From Tricholoma matsutake (lineage: Eukaryota > Basidiomycota > Agaricomycetes > Agaricales > Tricholomataceae): a stretch of 64,000 nucleotides of DNA. The notes below the pieces were generated by a model, which saw nothing but the letters and a program-made list of their open reading frames with translations, made no database searches and had not been told where the DNA came from. The position numbers and the translations under genes were made by a program. Within the stretch, counting starts at the first letter, position 1; each line of letters opens with the position of its first letter. This document shows positions 1-11,559 of the stretch, one piece after another. The stretch spans positions 5,828,001 through 5,892,000 of the forward strand of contig AP026541.1 in assembly GCA_026075535.2 (NCBI GenBank). The letters run 5' to 3'.

Positions 1-2991
1 TGGCCTCGACATTCTCAATGTCCAGCATATCTCTCGTCTTTGTCCCCTGCTCTCCAACCATTGTCCTTGCTGTCATGCCATCCTATGTGATCTTCATTCC
101 TCCCCTGTTCCCCTACCTCCTGCCCCTGCCCTGTTCCCCTGTGCCACCTCATCCGGATCTTGGTAAGGTGTGAAACCTCTGCCGCAGTCACTAGAAGTGC
201 CGCTGTGGTTACGATGCAAAGATATTCTTCATTGGCTTCTTCATTGTCATCAATGACCACAGGGATTGAAGCGTCATCCATGGTTAAACTCAATTGCAGA
301 GGGAGGGCACAGGATAACACCAATCATGCATGTATTACTATTTAAGGGTTTGAAATTTATCTACAATTTGAAGACATTGTGAAGACATCTCATCCTTATA
401 GTTCTCTAACTCCAAACTCTAAATGTGTTGCCACCGACTTGAAAGTCCACAGAGTAAGGTTTGGAGATAGACACGGGGGTGTCACATGGTCAAATTACCA
501 TATAGGGATGGTTAGTTAGTCCAGCCCTCAAGCTGTTAGAAAAAAAATTATAGGTAACATAATTTTATGCTGGAGGGATATTGGCAACCTCACAAACAAA
601 GAGACTGTAACAGGGCAGATACTGTACTATTCTAACACAATATTTGCACTGAATAAAGCTGGCCCTTGATGAATAAGCATGAGCAAATATAATATTGCAG
701 TATCAACTGCATTACAGCTCATTTTATTATTTCTACAATAACTTTCTGGCTTACAGTTGGGTGAAGGTCTCATAGATAAATGATCTCAGAAGATAATTAT
801 CAAGAAAACATATTATTTTATGTGTTTTCTGGGGTATTTTGCTGTGAAGAAGTAGAAGAAATATTCAAGTCACATACAAGCCAGAGTCCTCTGGTGATCT
901 ATTCTAAATGTTTAGCAGCATACTGTCATTTTTGTCACCAAAAGTGAAGCTTGAAATGTGTTGTGGAAGGGATTATGACACCTGCACACCTGCCAGGCAG
1001 TTATGTCCTGATTTCTGACTTTCACACCACACTTGGCATTTTTTCTTGGTGGAGACATTGTTTAAAAATAGCATATAAATATTGCTTGCTATTCAGAATT
1101 CAGATGTGAAACTGAACTAGTTTTCAACTTGCAATAGATGGGTTTCAAGAAATAGTTCAATAGTTCAGAATTACACATGTGACACAACCAAGGATGAATT
1201 AATATTATTATTTTACAGACACAGGCCTCTGAGATACTTTATCTACATCTCCTTCACTCAAAGCTAAGCCAGAAAGCTATTGTGAAAGCAGTTGCAACAC
1301 AACTGATACTCAATTTTTTGTTACTTAGTGGTCAATGATTTGTAATCTGAATTACCTTATTAGGAAAGTAGTTCCCACAGTAAGTTAGTTAGTTCCCCAC
1401 TTCATGGCTTCAAAAAAAATTCGACCCGGTATCCTTAATTTTTTTTCTGACACCCCCTTGGAGATAGAATATCAAGTTAACGTTACGGAAAGTCGTCCAA
1501 TATTGGTAATTAATTTCAACACCAGCGCTAGCGCCATGGGCCATACCTCTTCGTATGAAACATGATGATATTATCGGAGGGATTAGCCCAAGGTGCCAAC
1601 ACACGAGGAACGAGCGGATTGGCAGCAGCGTCCCGCTGAGCGAAGTAGCTAAGCAGTAGTCACGTGCCTGCAGTTTCTTTTCTTCCTTACTCCTACATTG
1701 AGACTCGAAAATCTCACTAATCGTAATCTTTCTCGCTCCTTATTTTCGACCTGACCCTCCCTCCCTAGTAGTTGTGTTTTATAATCAGATTTGATATTAG
1801 GTCCTTCAGTTCTACCTAAGCGCAGAATCATGAATCAAGCATTTCGATCCCGCCCACCCAGCGGCTCGAATTGCTTGCTGATCCGATCCGAGCTAACGCT
1901 CAGATCACAGCCCAACCTTCAGATCATCGTTGACTACTGCGCATAGCTTGAGACGAAGCTGGACGTCCGAGTCGCGAACGGATCGCTATTCGGATATCTA
2001 ACCGGTCGATGGACCTTCAAGCCAGGCCCTTACCCAGCCCCCTTCTGTTGAAACGAGCTTGCAACGGTTCGGGATGACAGTGGACCCTGGCAAACGCGCA
2101 GGGTCTTCGTGGCATTGTGACCACTTATATACAAAAGGTGATACAGAAAAGGCAGAAGGTGATAGTGGAGAAGGTGGCGAAGCGGTTCTAGGGTGAGAAA
2201 ATGACGGGGTTCTCGTGGCGTGCTTGGCAATCCAACACCTTCAACATCAACGACGCCCACAAATCGCAACACACCACCCTCCTTGCTAACTTCTGCATGC
2301 ATCTCGGGCGTCTAATTCAGGAAGGCGCCCGAGGAACGCGTCGCCAGTGGAGATGCCTTCGAGCGCGGGAGGGATGAGAGAGTTTTGACGTCGGCGAAGG
2401 ACAGGAGAGGGGAGACGAAACTCACGTGTTTTTGACAAGGCAAGTTGAAAGCACCTCTTCAGAATCGGTTGCCAACATGTGATCTGAAAAGAGCACCCTT
2501 CGGATGCGTGCCAATTAATCCAGACTAGCTCAGAAGCGACGCAGTTGGGCAGCCCGACGATGGAGGCGAGCTCGATGCTCGTATTCGTAAGAAAGATAAG
2601 CTTTCAAGAGTTTCCTCGTGTGAGAAAGTCGTGATGCACCCTTTGATGCCGTGGATTTCGAGGACCAAAATCGCCCCCAGAATCACCTTAGAATCGACCA
2701 GGAAAATGCTTCGGTAAGAGTTGCAGTCGATTCTCCCACGGGCCACGATTCATCATGAAAAATCGTTTCCAGAACCAACATCAAAATCGGCCTATGTAGA
2801 TTCGCCTACTCTGACCTATTGAACACGCTTGGTTGCTCAAAGCTTCAAACTTTAAAACTATTCTTGACTACATACATCGCCGCCACTGAGTAGACAAGAA
2901 GAAAGACCAATGTCATCTTCAAATGGCGGCGTCGAAGAAGCAGTCTGTGGCTGCAGACGAACTAACAGATAGTACTGTCAAGGCCATTCCT
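1..2991. other. No recognisable gene; mostly AT-rich intergenic DNA
   Basis: I find no convincing gene here. A 102-codon open frame on the minus strand (15-323) has an acidic stretch followed by a hydrophobic alanine-rich stretch and could be a first exon cut by the window edge, but I cannot assign it. Bases 350-1640 are AT-rich without sustained coding potential in any frame. Bases 1640-2900 are more balanced in composition, yet frames stay below 95 codons and match no family I know. Confidence 0.4.
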
Positions 2992-3497
2992 GACCCGCTG
3001 GAAAAACAGATCACATGATTTTTCTCGTCACATGTGCAGATCAAACAAACGATCCACTGTATCTTCAACCACAATCCTCTATGACATCGTGGGGGACAAC
3101 AACGGGACAATGACGGCATTACCCAGCATTCCCTGCCGCTGCTGCGAGCAACTTGCTCGCAGGGTAGACGGGGGTGTGAGGACAGAAAACAACAACAAAC
3201 CGAGGACAGGGATGGGATGACGAGGTATCAGCACCACCACACCCAACCGCCACCACAGCTGCTTGCGGGGTGGACATGGGGAGCAACGAGGACAGAGATG
3301 GGAGCAGGCAAAACAACAACGGCATGGCAACGACAGCGAGGGGGACAGCGACACCAACACAGACAGAGCGACGACTGGGTGATGAAACGAGGGGACAGCG
3401 ATGACAACACTCTATTGAATATATATGTACAAGAGATCAGAACTGAAGATCTCTCCATGTGACGAGAAAATCATATGATCTGTTTTTTTAGCGGGTC
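2992..3497. repeat. MITE-like element with 50-bp terminal inverted repeats
   Basis: Bases 2992-3042 and 3448-3497 are inverted copies of each other with only a few mismatches. Both begin with GACCCGCT and contain CTCGTCACATG. The 506-bp element has no transposase frame. Its interior is GC-rich and carries the palindrome CTGCGAGCA/TGCTCGCAG near 3150, similar to a motif repeated at 21.0-21.5 kb. I could not find a clean target-site duplication. This fits a non-autonomous DNA transposon of unknown superfamily. Confidence 0.7.
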
Positions 3498-3639
3498 GGA
3501 TTGCAGGTGTTCATGATGGGTCTGCTGTGCATCATAAATCTAGCCGGCATACTGATGAACTCCCCTTTTGTAGCACAACGTTTTGCGCGTTTGGGGACTG
3601 ACCTATGACGTCAAGCATAAACTACAGGGCAGCTCTGAG

Positions 3640-5075
3640 ATAAACTAAGCATAAGCGTATCGCTGGGAAGTTCAAGTCGAAGCAGTTGATGGATATGCCT
3701 ATGGATGTATTTCTCGAAGTCAGTCCGAACACGCTTTGATACTGAGTTTTTTTCATGATTCTGATCGTCATCAGATTGCTAGTTCTCTAGAACCGCTGGA
3801 TTTGATCTACTTATCTTGAGTGAACAAGGAATTTCGTGCCATTTTCATGTCGCGTTCTACTCGCAACTCGGTTCGTGTGGACGAGAGTTCTCGAGAGCGT
3901 TCTTGGTCTTACTGGATGCCCGCCAGATATGACTGAACCGCAATACGCCAGTCTGGTCTTTGAACCGTTCAACGGCTGCGTTCGGTACCGATTCCTCGGT
4001 TTTGGTTATACTTCGATTTGGCTGATCGTTTCGCCTTTTTCGCAGGCGTGTAAAAGCGTCCGAGCTTCAAGGGTTTATTTCACTTTGCGTGTACGGTTTT
4101 GTTCGCCTTGTGACAGTGGAAAGTAATGTGTTTTTGTCCTTTTTTCATATTTCAAACGCTTATTTATTCAATTGTGCTTTTCCCAAGTCTTCGGCGGGTA
4201 AGAGTATCGAGTCCGGCCGGCTTGGACTTTCCAAGAAAAAATCTATCGTTTTCTGCCCTTCAAAGATCGTGCGTCTTATGTATGGCTTCTCGATATCGTT
4301 GTGCTTCAATCACGGTTTGCAGCATATCCCTGTGTAAGCGGTAAGGCGCGCGTAAACCACGAGTGGGATGGCTACCTCGTATCCGAATTCCAGTATGTGG
4401 CCCAAGAATGCCATGCTCTTCGGAATGATGTTCCTCCCTTACAGAAATATATGCGTGATAGAGAGATGATGTCTGGGGCTATTATGCAGGTGAGATGTTT
4501 ATAGAATCTGATGTCAGGGTTGTTCAATAGTTCATGCTTTGTTTTCTTCAAGTTGATACAGCATGGTATTGCTGTTTCTCAATGGTATTTCGCAAGGCGA
4601 TGGGACGCGGATAAAGATATGCTGGAGCTCATCTCACAACGACGCGACGCGTATGATTTCGTTCAAATTGCAGTTCACCAATTGATGACCACTACTTAGG
4701 ATTTATGCAAAAATAGAAGAACTAGCCTGGGAACCTCAATACTATCCCACTAGCAAATCCGTAGGGGATCAATGCCGGTTCCTGTCCCCTCACTTTCGTA
4801 GGGGTCTAGACGAACTAGTATTACTCACGAATTGTCTTGAACTTGAACATCCCAAAAGACACCCAAATGTGGGTCAAACTCCTTAATCAACCCAAGCTAA
4901 TTACGGATAGAAGTTCGTCCTTCTCTTTCCTCTTGAACTGATTATGTCGTTGATGGACGTTGTTGGGTTTAAGCCGGAAGACTCTTTTCCCGATATTTAT
5001 GAGCGGATGAAGCAGAAACGGTTGAGGCAATCTTTGACGGCGCAAGCTGCTTCTTGAAAGTGACTAGCACAATTC
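3640..5075 (+). pseudogene. Decayed F-box family gene
   Basis: Pieces in several plus-strand frames match the Agaricomycete F-box family architecture. An N-terminal F-box-like segment (MDMPMDVFLE, near 3689) joins across an intron (about 3719-3775) to IASSLEPLDLIYLS. It is followed by the family block CPPDMTEPQYASLVFE near 3920, then HEWDGYLVSEFQYVAQECHA near 4360, and RRDA joined over a 49-nt intron (4651-4699) to IYAKIEELAWEP. Introns with GT/AG ends fall where the family expects them. Against function: an in-frame stop after the F-box helix and a frame change near 3862 between SRSTRN and TRFVW. F-box proteins normally recruit substrates to SCF ubiquitin ligases; that role is family knowledge, not shown here. 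The 3' limit is uncertain. Confidence 0.55.
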
Positions 5076-5212
5076 TTGGGGACCTGAAAAAAGGGACCAT
5101 TGTTTCGATAAATGGACTGTAGTACCCATTTACGATTCCACATATACTTATGACGAGACTTGACAAGCTATGTCGCCAGTATCAATGTAAGTCACATGAT
5201 TAGATTTCCTGC

Positions 5213-7799
5213 ATGGAAACGACGACGACGACGACGGCGACGGAGACAACTCATGATCATAAGATCATATCTTCAGAGCTTATAGCCACTGAACTAACCA
5301 CGTCGGCTACCATTGTACAGCAGGCACACTCGTCGCTTTCGTCTGCAGAAGCGTTTAACAATGTTTCAACAAGTCCAAGTTGTGGAACCGCCTCTACATC
5401 AATCACTCGTCCCTTTCTTGAAAGGATACCGAAGGATCTGCTCCAAAGGACGGTAGATCGGTTCAAATCTGTGGACTTTAGCTTTGATGTGATATTGTTC
5501 AAGAGGAACAGAGACGTCAGCCAGAAAACGACAGCGAACGAGACTTCTGACCTTCTGTCCACAGACGTGCCTATCCCCGAATTCGACAGCCTTGAAGGGC
5601 CTTCAAGCCCGGATTCAAACAGTTCAACCCCTAAGGCTACTTCAAGCAAACCTCTAGGTCCTATCTCCCCAACCTACCTCGCACACAAAATACAGGCGCT
5701 TATGGACTCTTATCCTAAAGAGCAACCTGCCACTCCCCTTCTTCCCACCATCACAACGCCGCCTAACTCACCCCTCTTATCCATCGTCCCAACACCAACT
5801 TCCCCAGTTTCCGCTCTAAGTCAAAACAGCCCCGCAGCACCACTACAGGGTACGACACCCACAACGGACGATGAATTGATCGAGATGCTGTCCAGCGCAA
5901 CGATCATGAATGGCTCTAGCGAGCGTGGCAAGCGGACGAGCGTCTGGAGCTTGTTGGAGGATCTTAGGGCGCCAAAAGGATGGCCTTGCATGCGCAGTCC
6001 CACCCGAAGTCGTAAGGATGGCATTGTGGGCGATGCTGACACTATGTCGGGAAACGATAGTAACCTCGGGCAATCGGTAGAAGAAGAGGACGAAGGCGAC
6101 GCGTTTTCGGACGAGTCCAGTGTCATGATGTATTCTCCGCTCATGCCGACTAAATCTTCACTGGTTGAGCTGGCGGAAACGGAGTTCATACCCATGTCGA
6201 CGCCTGCGTGCGACGATGTTCCCAGTTCTTCCTCTCACAGTGGCGTGAGTGAGGGCAGAGTTGCGTATGTTAGGGAGCCAAACCCGAAAGTGACGCCGCC
6301 TACGGAAAAGAAAGACAAGCAAACGATGACTGATCATAATCCCGACGTCCAGCCTGTTGCAGGACCTTCTTATTCAAGTCCAAGTTTGAGAGTAACTTCC
6401 GGTTATACCCCAGCAGTCGACCCCGGCTCTGACGCAGATACACCGTACGGCGAAAGTTACCCTCCCCCTCTACCCTCCCCAACTTTTTTTGTAGACCCTA
6501 CTAGACGAAGACGCCCTATATTCCGCGAGCAAGGCCAGCGTCAGCGTCGTCAGGTCCCTTCCACGACGAAACTCTCATTCGAGGCGCTATGGTGGGGTTA
6601 CCGAATGTCCGTTCTCACTTCCTCACACACACATTCTTCTAACCAAAATCCATATCACAGTTATCTCCCCCCGCCCGTCCTTTCCGTTCTCTCGGACAAA
6701 CAGGTCGAAGCAACGAAACGCGCAGCACTCATCACCACCGCGCTTACCTGGTTTCTTTCCCACATCCCATTGAACGTTGTACCAATTCCCCTGCGCCCTG
6801 CTGTGGTTCTCCTTCAGACACTCGTGCCGTGTGTAGGGTACCTCGGGTCTTTCACCTCGTGGAGCTGGGCCACGATGATAGGGTACGATGAAGGTGAATA
6901 TTTATCACTTTTTGAGTGCACCTCTAGATGATGCTGATGAAAGCTTTTGTGATACAGGGTACGGTATCATATTAACTGCGACGTGGATTCTGCCTATCGC
7001 CCTTATCCCTGGAACGTGGAACGGGCGTAATTTCCCGCCTGCGTCCCCTAGACCTCAGGATTCCCCGACTTTGCCTTTTGTACTCACTGAGACGGGGCTG
7101 ATTTCATATTCAGACGCAGGTGGAGCCCGTTCGGGCGTGCGTGATACGAGCCCCACTACTGGCAGTTCAGATTCTACTCTACCCCTGCGACGGCCTGTGA
7201 TATCGGAAGACGGCGACGAAGATTCTCTTAGTACTCCTGTACCTGCTCCTCCCCCATCATCTCCGCCTCAGCCTCCCTTACATTCTTCTTCACTTGTATC
7301 ACCTCCTTTTGAATCACCACATTCAGAACAACATCCAAAACTACATCCGACTCGATCAACCCAATCTCGACCAAACCCTCCAGCACTCGCACCCACACCA
7401 TTCTACATCTCCCCACATCGTTCTCCCACCTCACCACAAACTCGATCAGCAGTTCTCCCTCCTCTCCCTCCTCTCCCTCCTCTCCCTCCTCTCTCTCCTC
7501 CAGCTCCAAGCCCACGAACAATCCCACTTCCAGAACCTCATCATAGCCCAAGACTAGGCTCATCATCATCTCGATTCCGAGACCATCCATTACCCGATCT
7601 ACCTGAAGATACTGGAGCTGGAATCGTACCATGCTCGGAACCACCGCCAGCCCCTAGCCCTTGTACGATCCCGTTGCCTGATATGGAGTATCGGCCGGTG
7701 GGTGAGGAAATTGTGAGGAAGCGGAAAGGGAAGGAGAAGGAGAAGGAGAGGAAGTTTTTGAAGTTGAGTCCGAAGCGTGGGGTGGTATCGGGAATGTGA
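5213..7799 (+). CDS. Conserved-looking Ser/Pro-rich membrane protein, two exons
   Basis: The best intact cellular gene in the window. CDS is join(5213..6893, 6958..7799), 840 aa. The 64-nt intron begins GTGAAT and ends TACAG; splicing joins YDEG directly to YGIILTATW, keeping a hydrophobic segment continuous. The first ~490 residues are low-complexity, Ser/Thr/Pro-rich and probably disordered. Three hydrophobic helices follow, at about residues 500-520, 525-555 and 562-582, then a proline-rich tail (repeated PPLPPLPPL near 7450-7500, encoded by a CTCCCT tandem repeat) and a basic C-terminus (RKRKGKEKEKERK). The start was chosen because it opens the frame after an upstream AT-rich region; the Thr-rich N-terminus follows a GAC repeat. 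I do not recognise a named domain. The TM cluster suggests a membrane anchor for a cytosolic disordered protein. Function unknown. Confidence 0.75.
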
Positions 7800-8953
7800 A
7801 TGTGTAGGGTATGAATCGGGGTTGGTGTTTACGTTTTTTTTTGTGTTTGGATGTTTCTTTTTGTCGTTGGGTTTCCCTCTCTCCGGATCCTTGCATATAC
7901 CCGCTTACATCGCGTGTTCTTTGCAATTTGCGTTTATGGATCGATCAGTGTATGTGTAGTACTGCTTGTGTGATATGTATGTACTGATGTTGTTACCTGC
8001 AGAAATGAAGGGTCTTTAAGTACTAAGCTTAAGCTTGCGTCAGCTGAACGATCCAGCATGCTGGCACTGTCCTCCGAGTTTATAAAGTGCACATATAGTG
8101 TCCACCTTGCTCGCCAACGTAATCACCACATGCCAGTGCACGTTGGCTTTCGATAGGGCGCCAGTGACGCCATCGACTCGGATGCCTAGCAGCTTCAATC
8201 TGGATCTTGGAATCTTGGAAAATGCACGGAAAGATAGATACCGAGATCTGTTGTCCGAAGTTCAAAACTTTCAACGTCGCCGCAGGGATCGGAGGGTTGT
8301 TGAAAGATCTAGCAAGATGTGGGAAGTTCTTGAATCATCCAAAGGATTTATTAACGTTCTTGAAGTAACATGTCCCGCTTGCGAGAATCGGAGGTTCGCA
8401 ATCTAAAAATTTGTAATGATTGGCCCACTGGCAGGTCTATGCCAATAGCATGCTATTCTAGTGGTGTCTCAATGACTGATGCGTCTGCTCTATGTAAGCC
8501 ATTCTTCCGATGCATGTATCCGATCATAACATGCCAGATGTTCTACCTAACGCTTATCGTCCTGACGATAGACCCTTGACTTTATTGGCCATAGACCCGA
8601 AGGTGCACGCTGATGAAGACTCAAGAGCTTACAGGATGCTAAAGAGGCTTTAGGACTACACATGCACCCAACTGTGTTAGCCGAACAGAATCAGCTTACT
8701 CAACCCTCCCTTGATCAATTCACCTGCAGGAGCTCTCGTTTGTCATCCTGGGGCTTTTACTACCTATTATCACTACGAGAACGATATTAGCTGACAGGAA
8801 AGTGAGACCTGAGGAACCAAATTGCTTACAGATTTGGATGAGCCCCAACATCTGCGGTACTGGGGACAGTCGAAAGGGAGAGCGCGAGTGATAGTAATGA
8901 AGGATCAAGTATAACCATTTCATCCAATTTCTCTCGCCGGGAGGAACGTGAAT
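7800..8953. other. Intergenic; possible unassigned coding fragment at 8098-8579
   Basis: Downstream of the membrane protein gene I see a likely 3' UTR and then two short overlapping plus-strand frames (8098-8406 and 8370-8579). The first contains a charged, arginine-rich helix-like segment (FQRRRRDRRVVERSSK). I cannot tie either to a family, and no start or splice sites stand out. Confidence 0.25.
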
Positions 8954-10640
8954 TCAAGCTAGGAAGCATAAGTCGTGTACAGGTGTCGACTTGAATTCGG
9001 AACTTACATGACCACTGAAACCATGGATCATCAATGAGGCTATCAGGGAACGGCACTTTATGCAATGGACGCCATACGTACTTGTCGTGATAACGTACAG
9101 TTTGCTCAACATGAGATGTAACGATCTCCTGGAGAAATAGATTAACACAAACTTTGAAATCACAATACCAAAGAACTCACCAAAAGAGCACATTTGACGG
9201 ATCGACAACATACATGACTATATGACCAACCTGAACCAATATGATGAGAATGCCCCGTGTAATAGAGTACATAAGGAGTCGATGAAGAATCATCTTGGTA
9301 CTGCTCAAGAGCACGTTAAGCAACCGAGACATACGAGTGCCGGTCAACTCACTTCCTGAATCGTGTCTTGCCCGGCGAGAAGTTCACAGACAGACCGATT
9401 GTGACCAAAGTGTCAGTGAAGACACTGAGGGCATGGAAAACGATTATTTGTATCTATGTAGCTTGTGAGCGCTGAATATCCGCCAGATATACGTAAACAT
9501 AAACCTCTAGCTGTGTATTACGAAATCTGCTCAGTGCGTCGGCCGGCGTTTGAAATGGAAGAGCTGCTGAACAAAATTAGAATTGAACATATATGGCATT
9601 ACCTTCAGTCAGCATGCGTAACGTACATACACCGAAACCTGACAGATACTAAAATGAGTATTGTGGAGCAAGGAATGGCCAGGGACAAACCGAGCATAGA
9701 CACGCTGAACAAAACCTGGGTATTTTGAGACACATCATGATTCATGTACGTATTAAGGAGACTTACGATAAACCCCGGAAACCACCAGCTTTTTGTAACT
9801 GACGAATATAAGGATTCCCCGCCATATACGAGAGAATGGAATGCATACGAAGGAAGAGCTGACGTGCGAAAAACATATGCACCCTTGAGTCACGTTCAAA
9901 AAAGAGCATTGATGTCGAATGTTGTGAACTAAAACTCTGACTCACAAGAACATGATGGCCCCTGTTAGCAAAAAATCGACTTGAAGCAGACTGTATATGT
10001 AATCGTCAATCGTTTTGGTATGAGACTAGTTCCAGGGCCAAACCCACTTAGTAGAAGTTTTTAAGGCATTAAAATCTCCGAAATTCGTTATCTATTCAGG
10101 GTAAGTAAACAACGAACTCATTCAGCGGTGTATTTACCAAATAATGACGAAGTAGTTGCGTGCTGCAGCATGTTTCCACCACATCTAGCAGGCTAGGGCA
10201 AGTTGAGCAAGAATCAGCCTTTGAACACGGTTGTTCATTCAGGTGGATGCCTACATTAAAATATAAACCTGAGGTATTCTTCCGGATCAATAGATATGAG
10301 GTGGAAAAATCCATGAGTGAAACCTACAAAAGTCCTTATCGGCCACTTATCATGATTGTCGTGTATGTAAATCCAGCCTTGCATAATCGTAATTCCAAGC
10401 AAACTGATAGACAGCCTGAGCGTATGGCTCTTTCGATTGATACATATATAGAACGCGCACACAGTAGAAATTGCAAAAACTGGTCAATCGTCAGCGCTTC
10501 AGCTCCGGGCCATGCTGTGGACAGTCACTTACCAAAGAAGAGACCATCGACGACCGGAGAGACGTCGCCGGTTCTCTGCATTGCGATAGGAGAACTTTGG
10601 CAGGCAAAAGAATCCTTTCAATCGGAGGCGCAGCTGAGCG
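8954..10640 (-). pseudogene. Decayed DUF6534-like multi-pass membrane protein
   Basis: Several minus-strand blocks read in the order expected for fungal DUF6534 proteins (about seven hydrophobic helices). A first-helix block (ALTIDQFLQFLLCAFYICIN then LLGITIMQGWIYIHDN) lies at about 10520-10340. A block with VHMFFARQLFLRM at about 9880-9840 matches the usual VQxFFAxR motif. A block with LLMYSITRGILIILVQVGHI lies at about 9290-9230, and a last block with a KLYV motif at about 9150-8960. The blocks fall in different frames separated by AT-rich stretches that could be introns, but I could not build one clean model. I assign family resemblance from motif order only. DUF6534 proteins have no established function. 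Confidence 0.4.
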
Positions 10641-10699
10641 CTGCGCTAGCGTTGAATGTCGAACGTTGAACGACTGCTCTCGCATTCGATGCTTGATAA

Positions 10700-11540
10700 A
10701 GTAAACTCTCGATCTAGCTAAGGGCACTGGAGTATACCATTTCGATCAGTCCGGCCGTCACGCGTCACGCGTCACACACCTGAACTTAAAGTTAAACCGA
10801 TTAGAATCCAATTCTACATTCCGTCATCGGGGAAGAAAATCCAATTCTAAGTAACGCACAGGTTTAAATGAATGCTACGGAAGGGTAGCGATTGGTAATG
10901 AGTCCTCTCTAGATCACAATTCGCTCACAGAGATCGTCAGAGGTCGTTAAAGAATGAAATTCGTCCCCATTTGAGTTCGGCATTATCGAAGTTTAGAGCC
11001 CGTCCCGATCACCGACTCCCACGGGCTGACCATTGGCTAGCCTTGCGCTCGGCACATAACGCTCATGTACATGTATATTCATAAGAAGCAAGAGCTTTCT
11101 TCGGGCAAGCATGCAATAATCATTCTCCTGAACACCTGGGTTAATTAATATATGGCTACTTATATACTTGACTTCATCAGTGTTTTGACAGGTTGCTTGT
11201 CACTGCTTGGACCAGTCCAGAAAGTTGGCAAGCCGACAAGTCTGCAAGCCATGTCAAAATTGCCGCAAGTCTCTTGTCAGTTCATAACTAGCAAGCAAGA
11301 CAAGTTCGGAAAGTTTTGAAAAGTTCAGAAAGTTGTCGAAAGTTTGACAGGTATTGCAAATTTCCACCAGATTAATCATGTTGCTAAAATTGATGTATGT
11401 ACAGGTATATATAATGGGGCCAGATATTAAACCTTCTGATATGATATGGATAGAGAGTACGAATCCCTGGATTAAGAAAAGAGTGATGTATCTGAATAAA
11501 TAACGAGATGGGACATCTAAAGCATAAATAGCAAAAGAGC
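10700..11540. other. No gene seen; short-word repeats at 11.16-11.36 kb
   Basis: Nothing codes convincingly here. Around 11160-11360 the words CAAGTC/GACTTG and AAAGTT recur many times, as in the subterminal regions of hAT-type elements, but I could not find matching termini. A GTCACGC tandem (three units) lies near 10760. Confidence 0.3.
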
Positions 11541-11559
11541 AATGCATATTGTTTTGAAA

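Noticed and set aside
3217..3462. ORFs inside the 3.0-3.5 kb TIR element as a transposase.
   Set aside because: Gln/Thr/Arg-rich low-complexity frames on both strands without any DDE motif.
7228..7644. 138-codon minus-strand ORF under the membrane protein gene.
   Set aside because: It mirrors the proline-rich repeat of exon 2 (Glu/Gly-rich reverse reading) and has no independent support.
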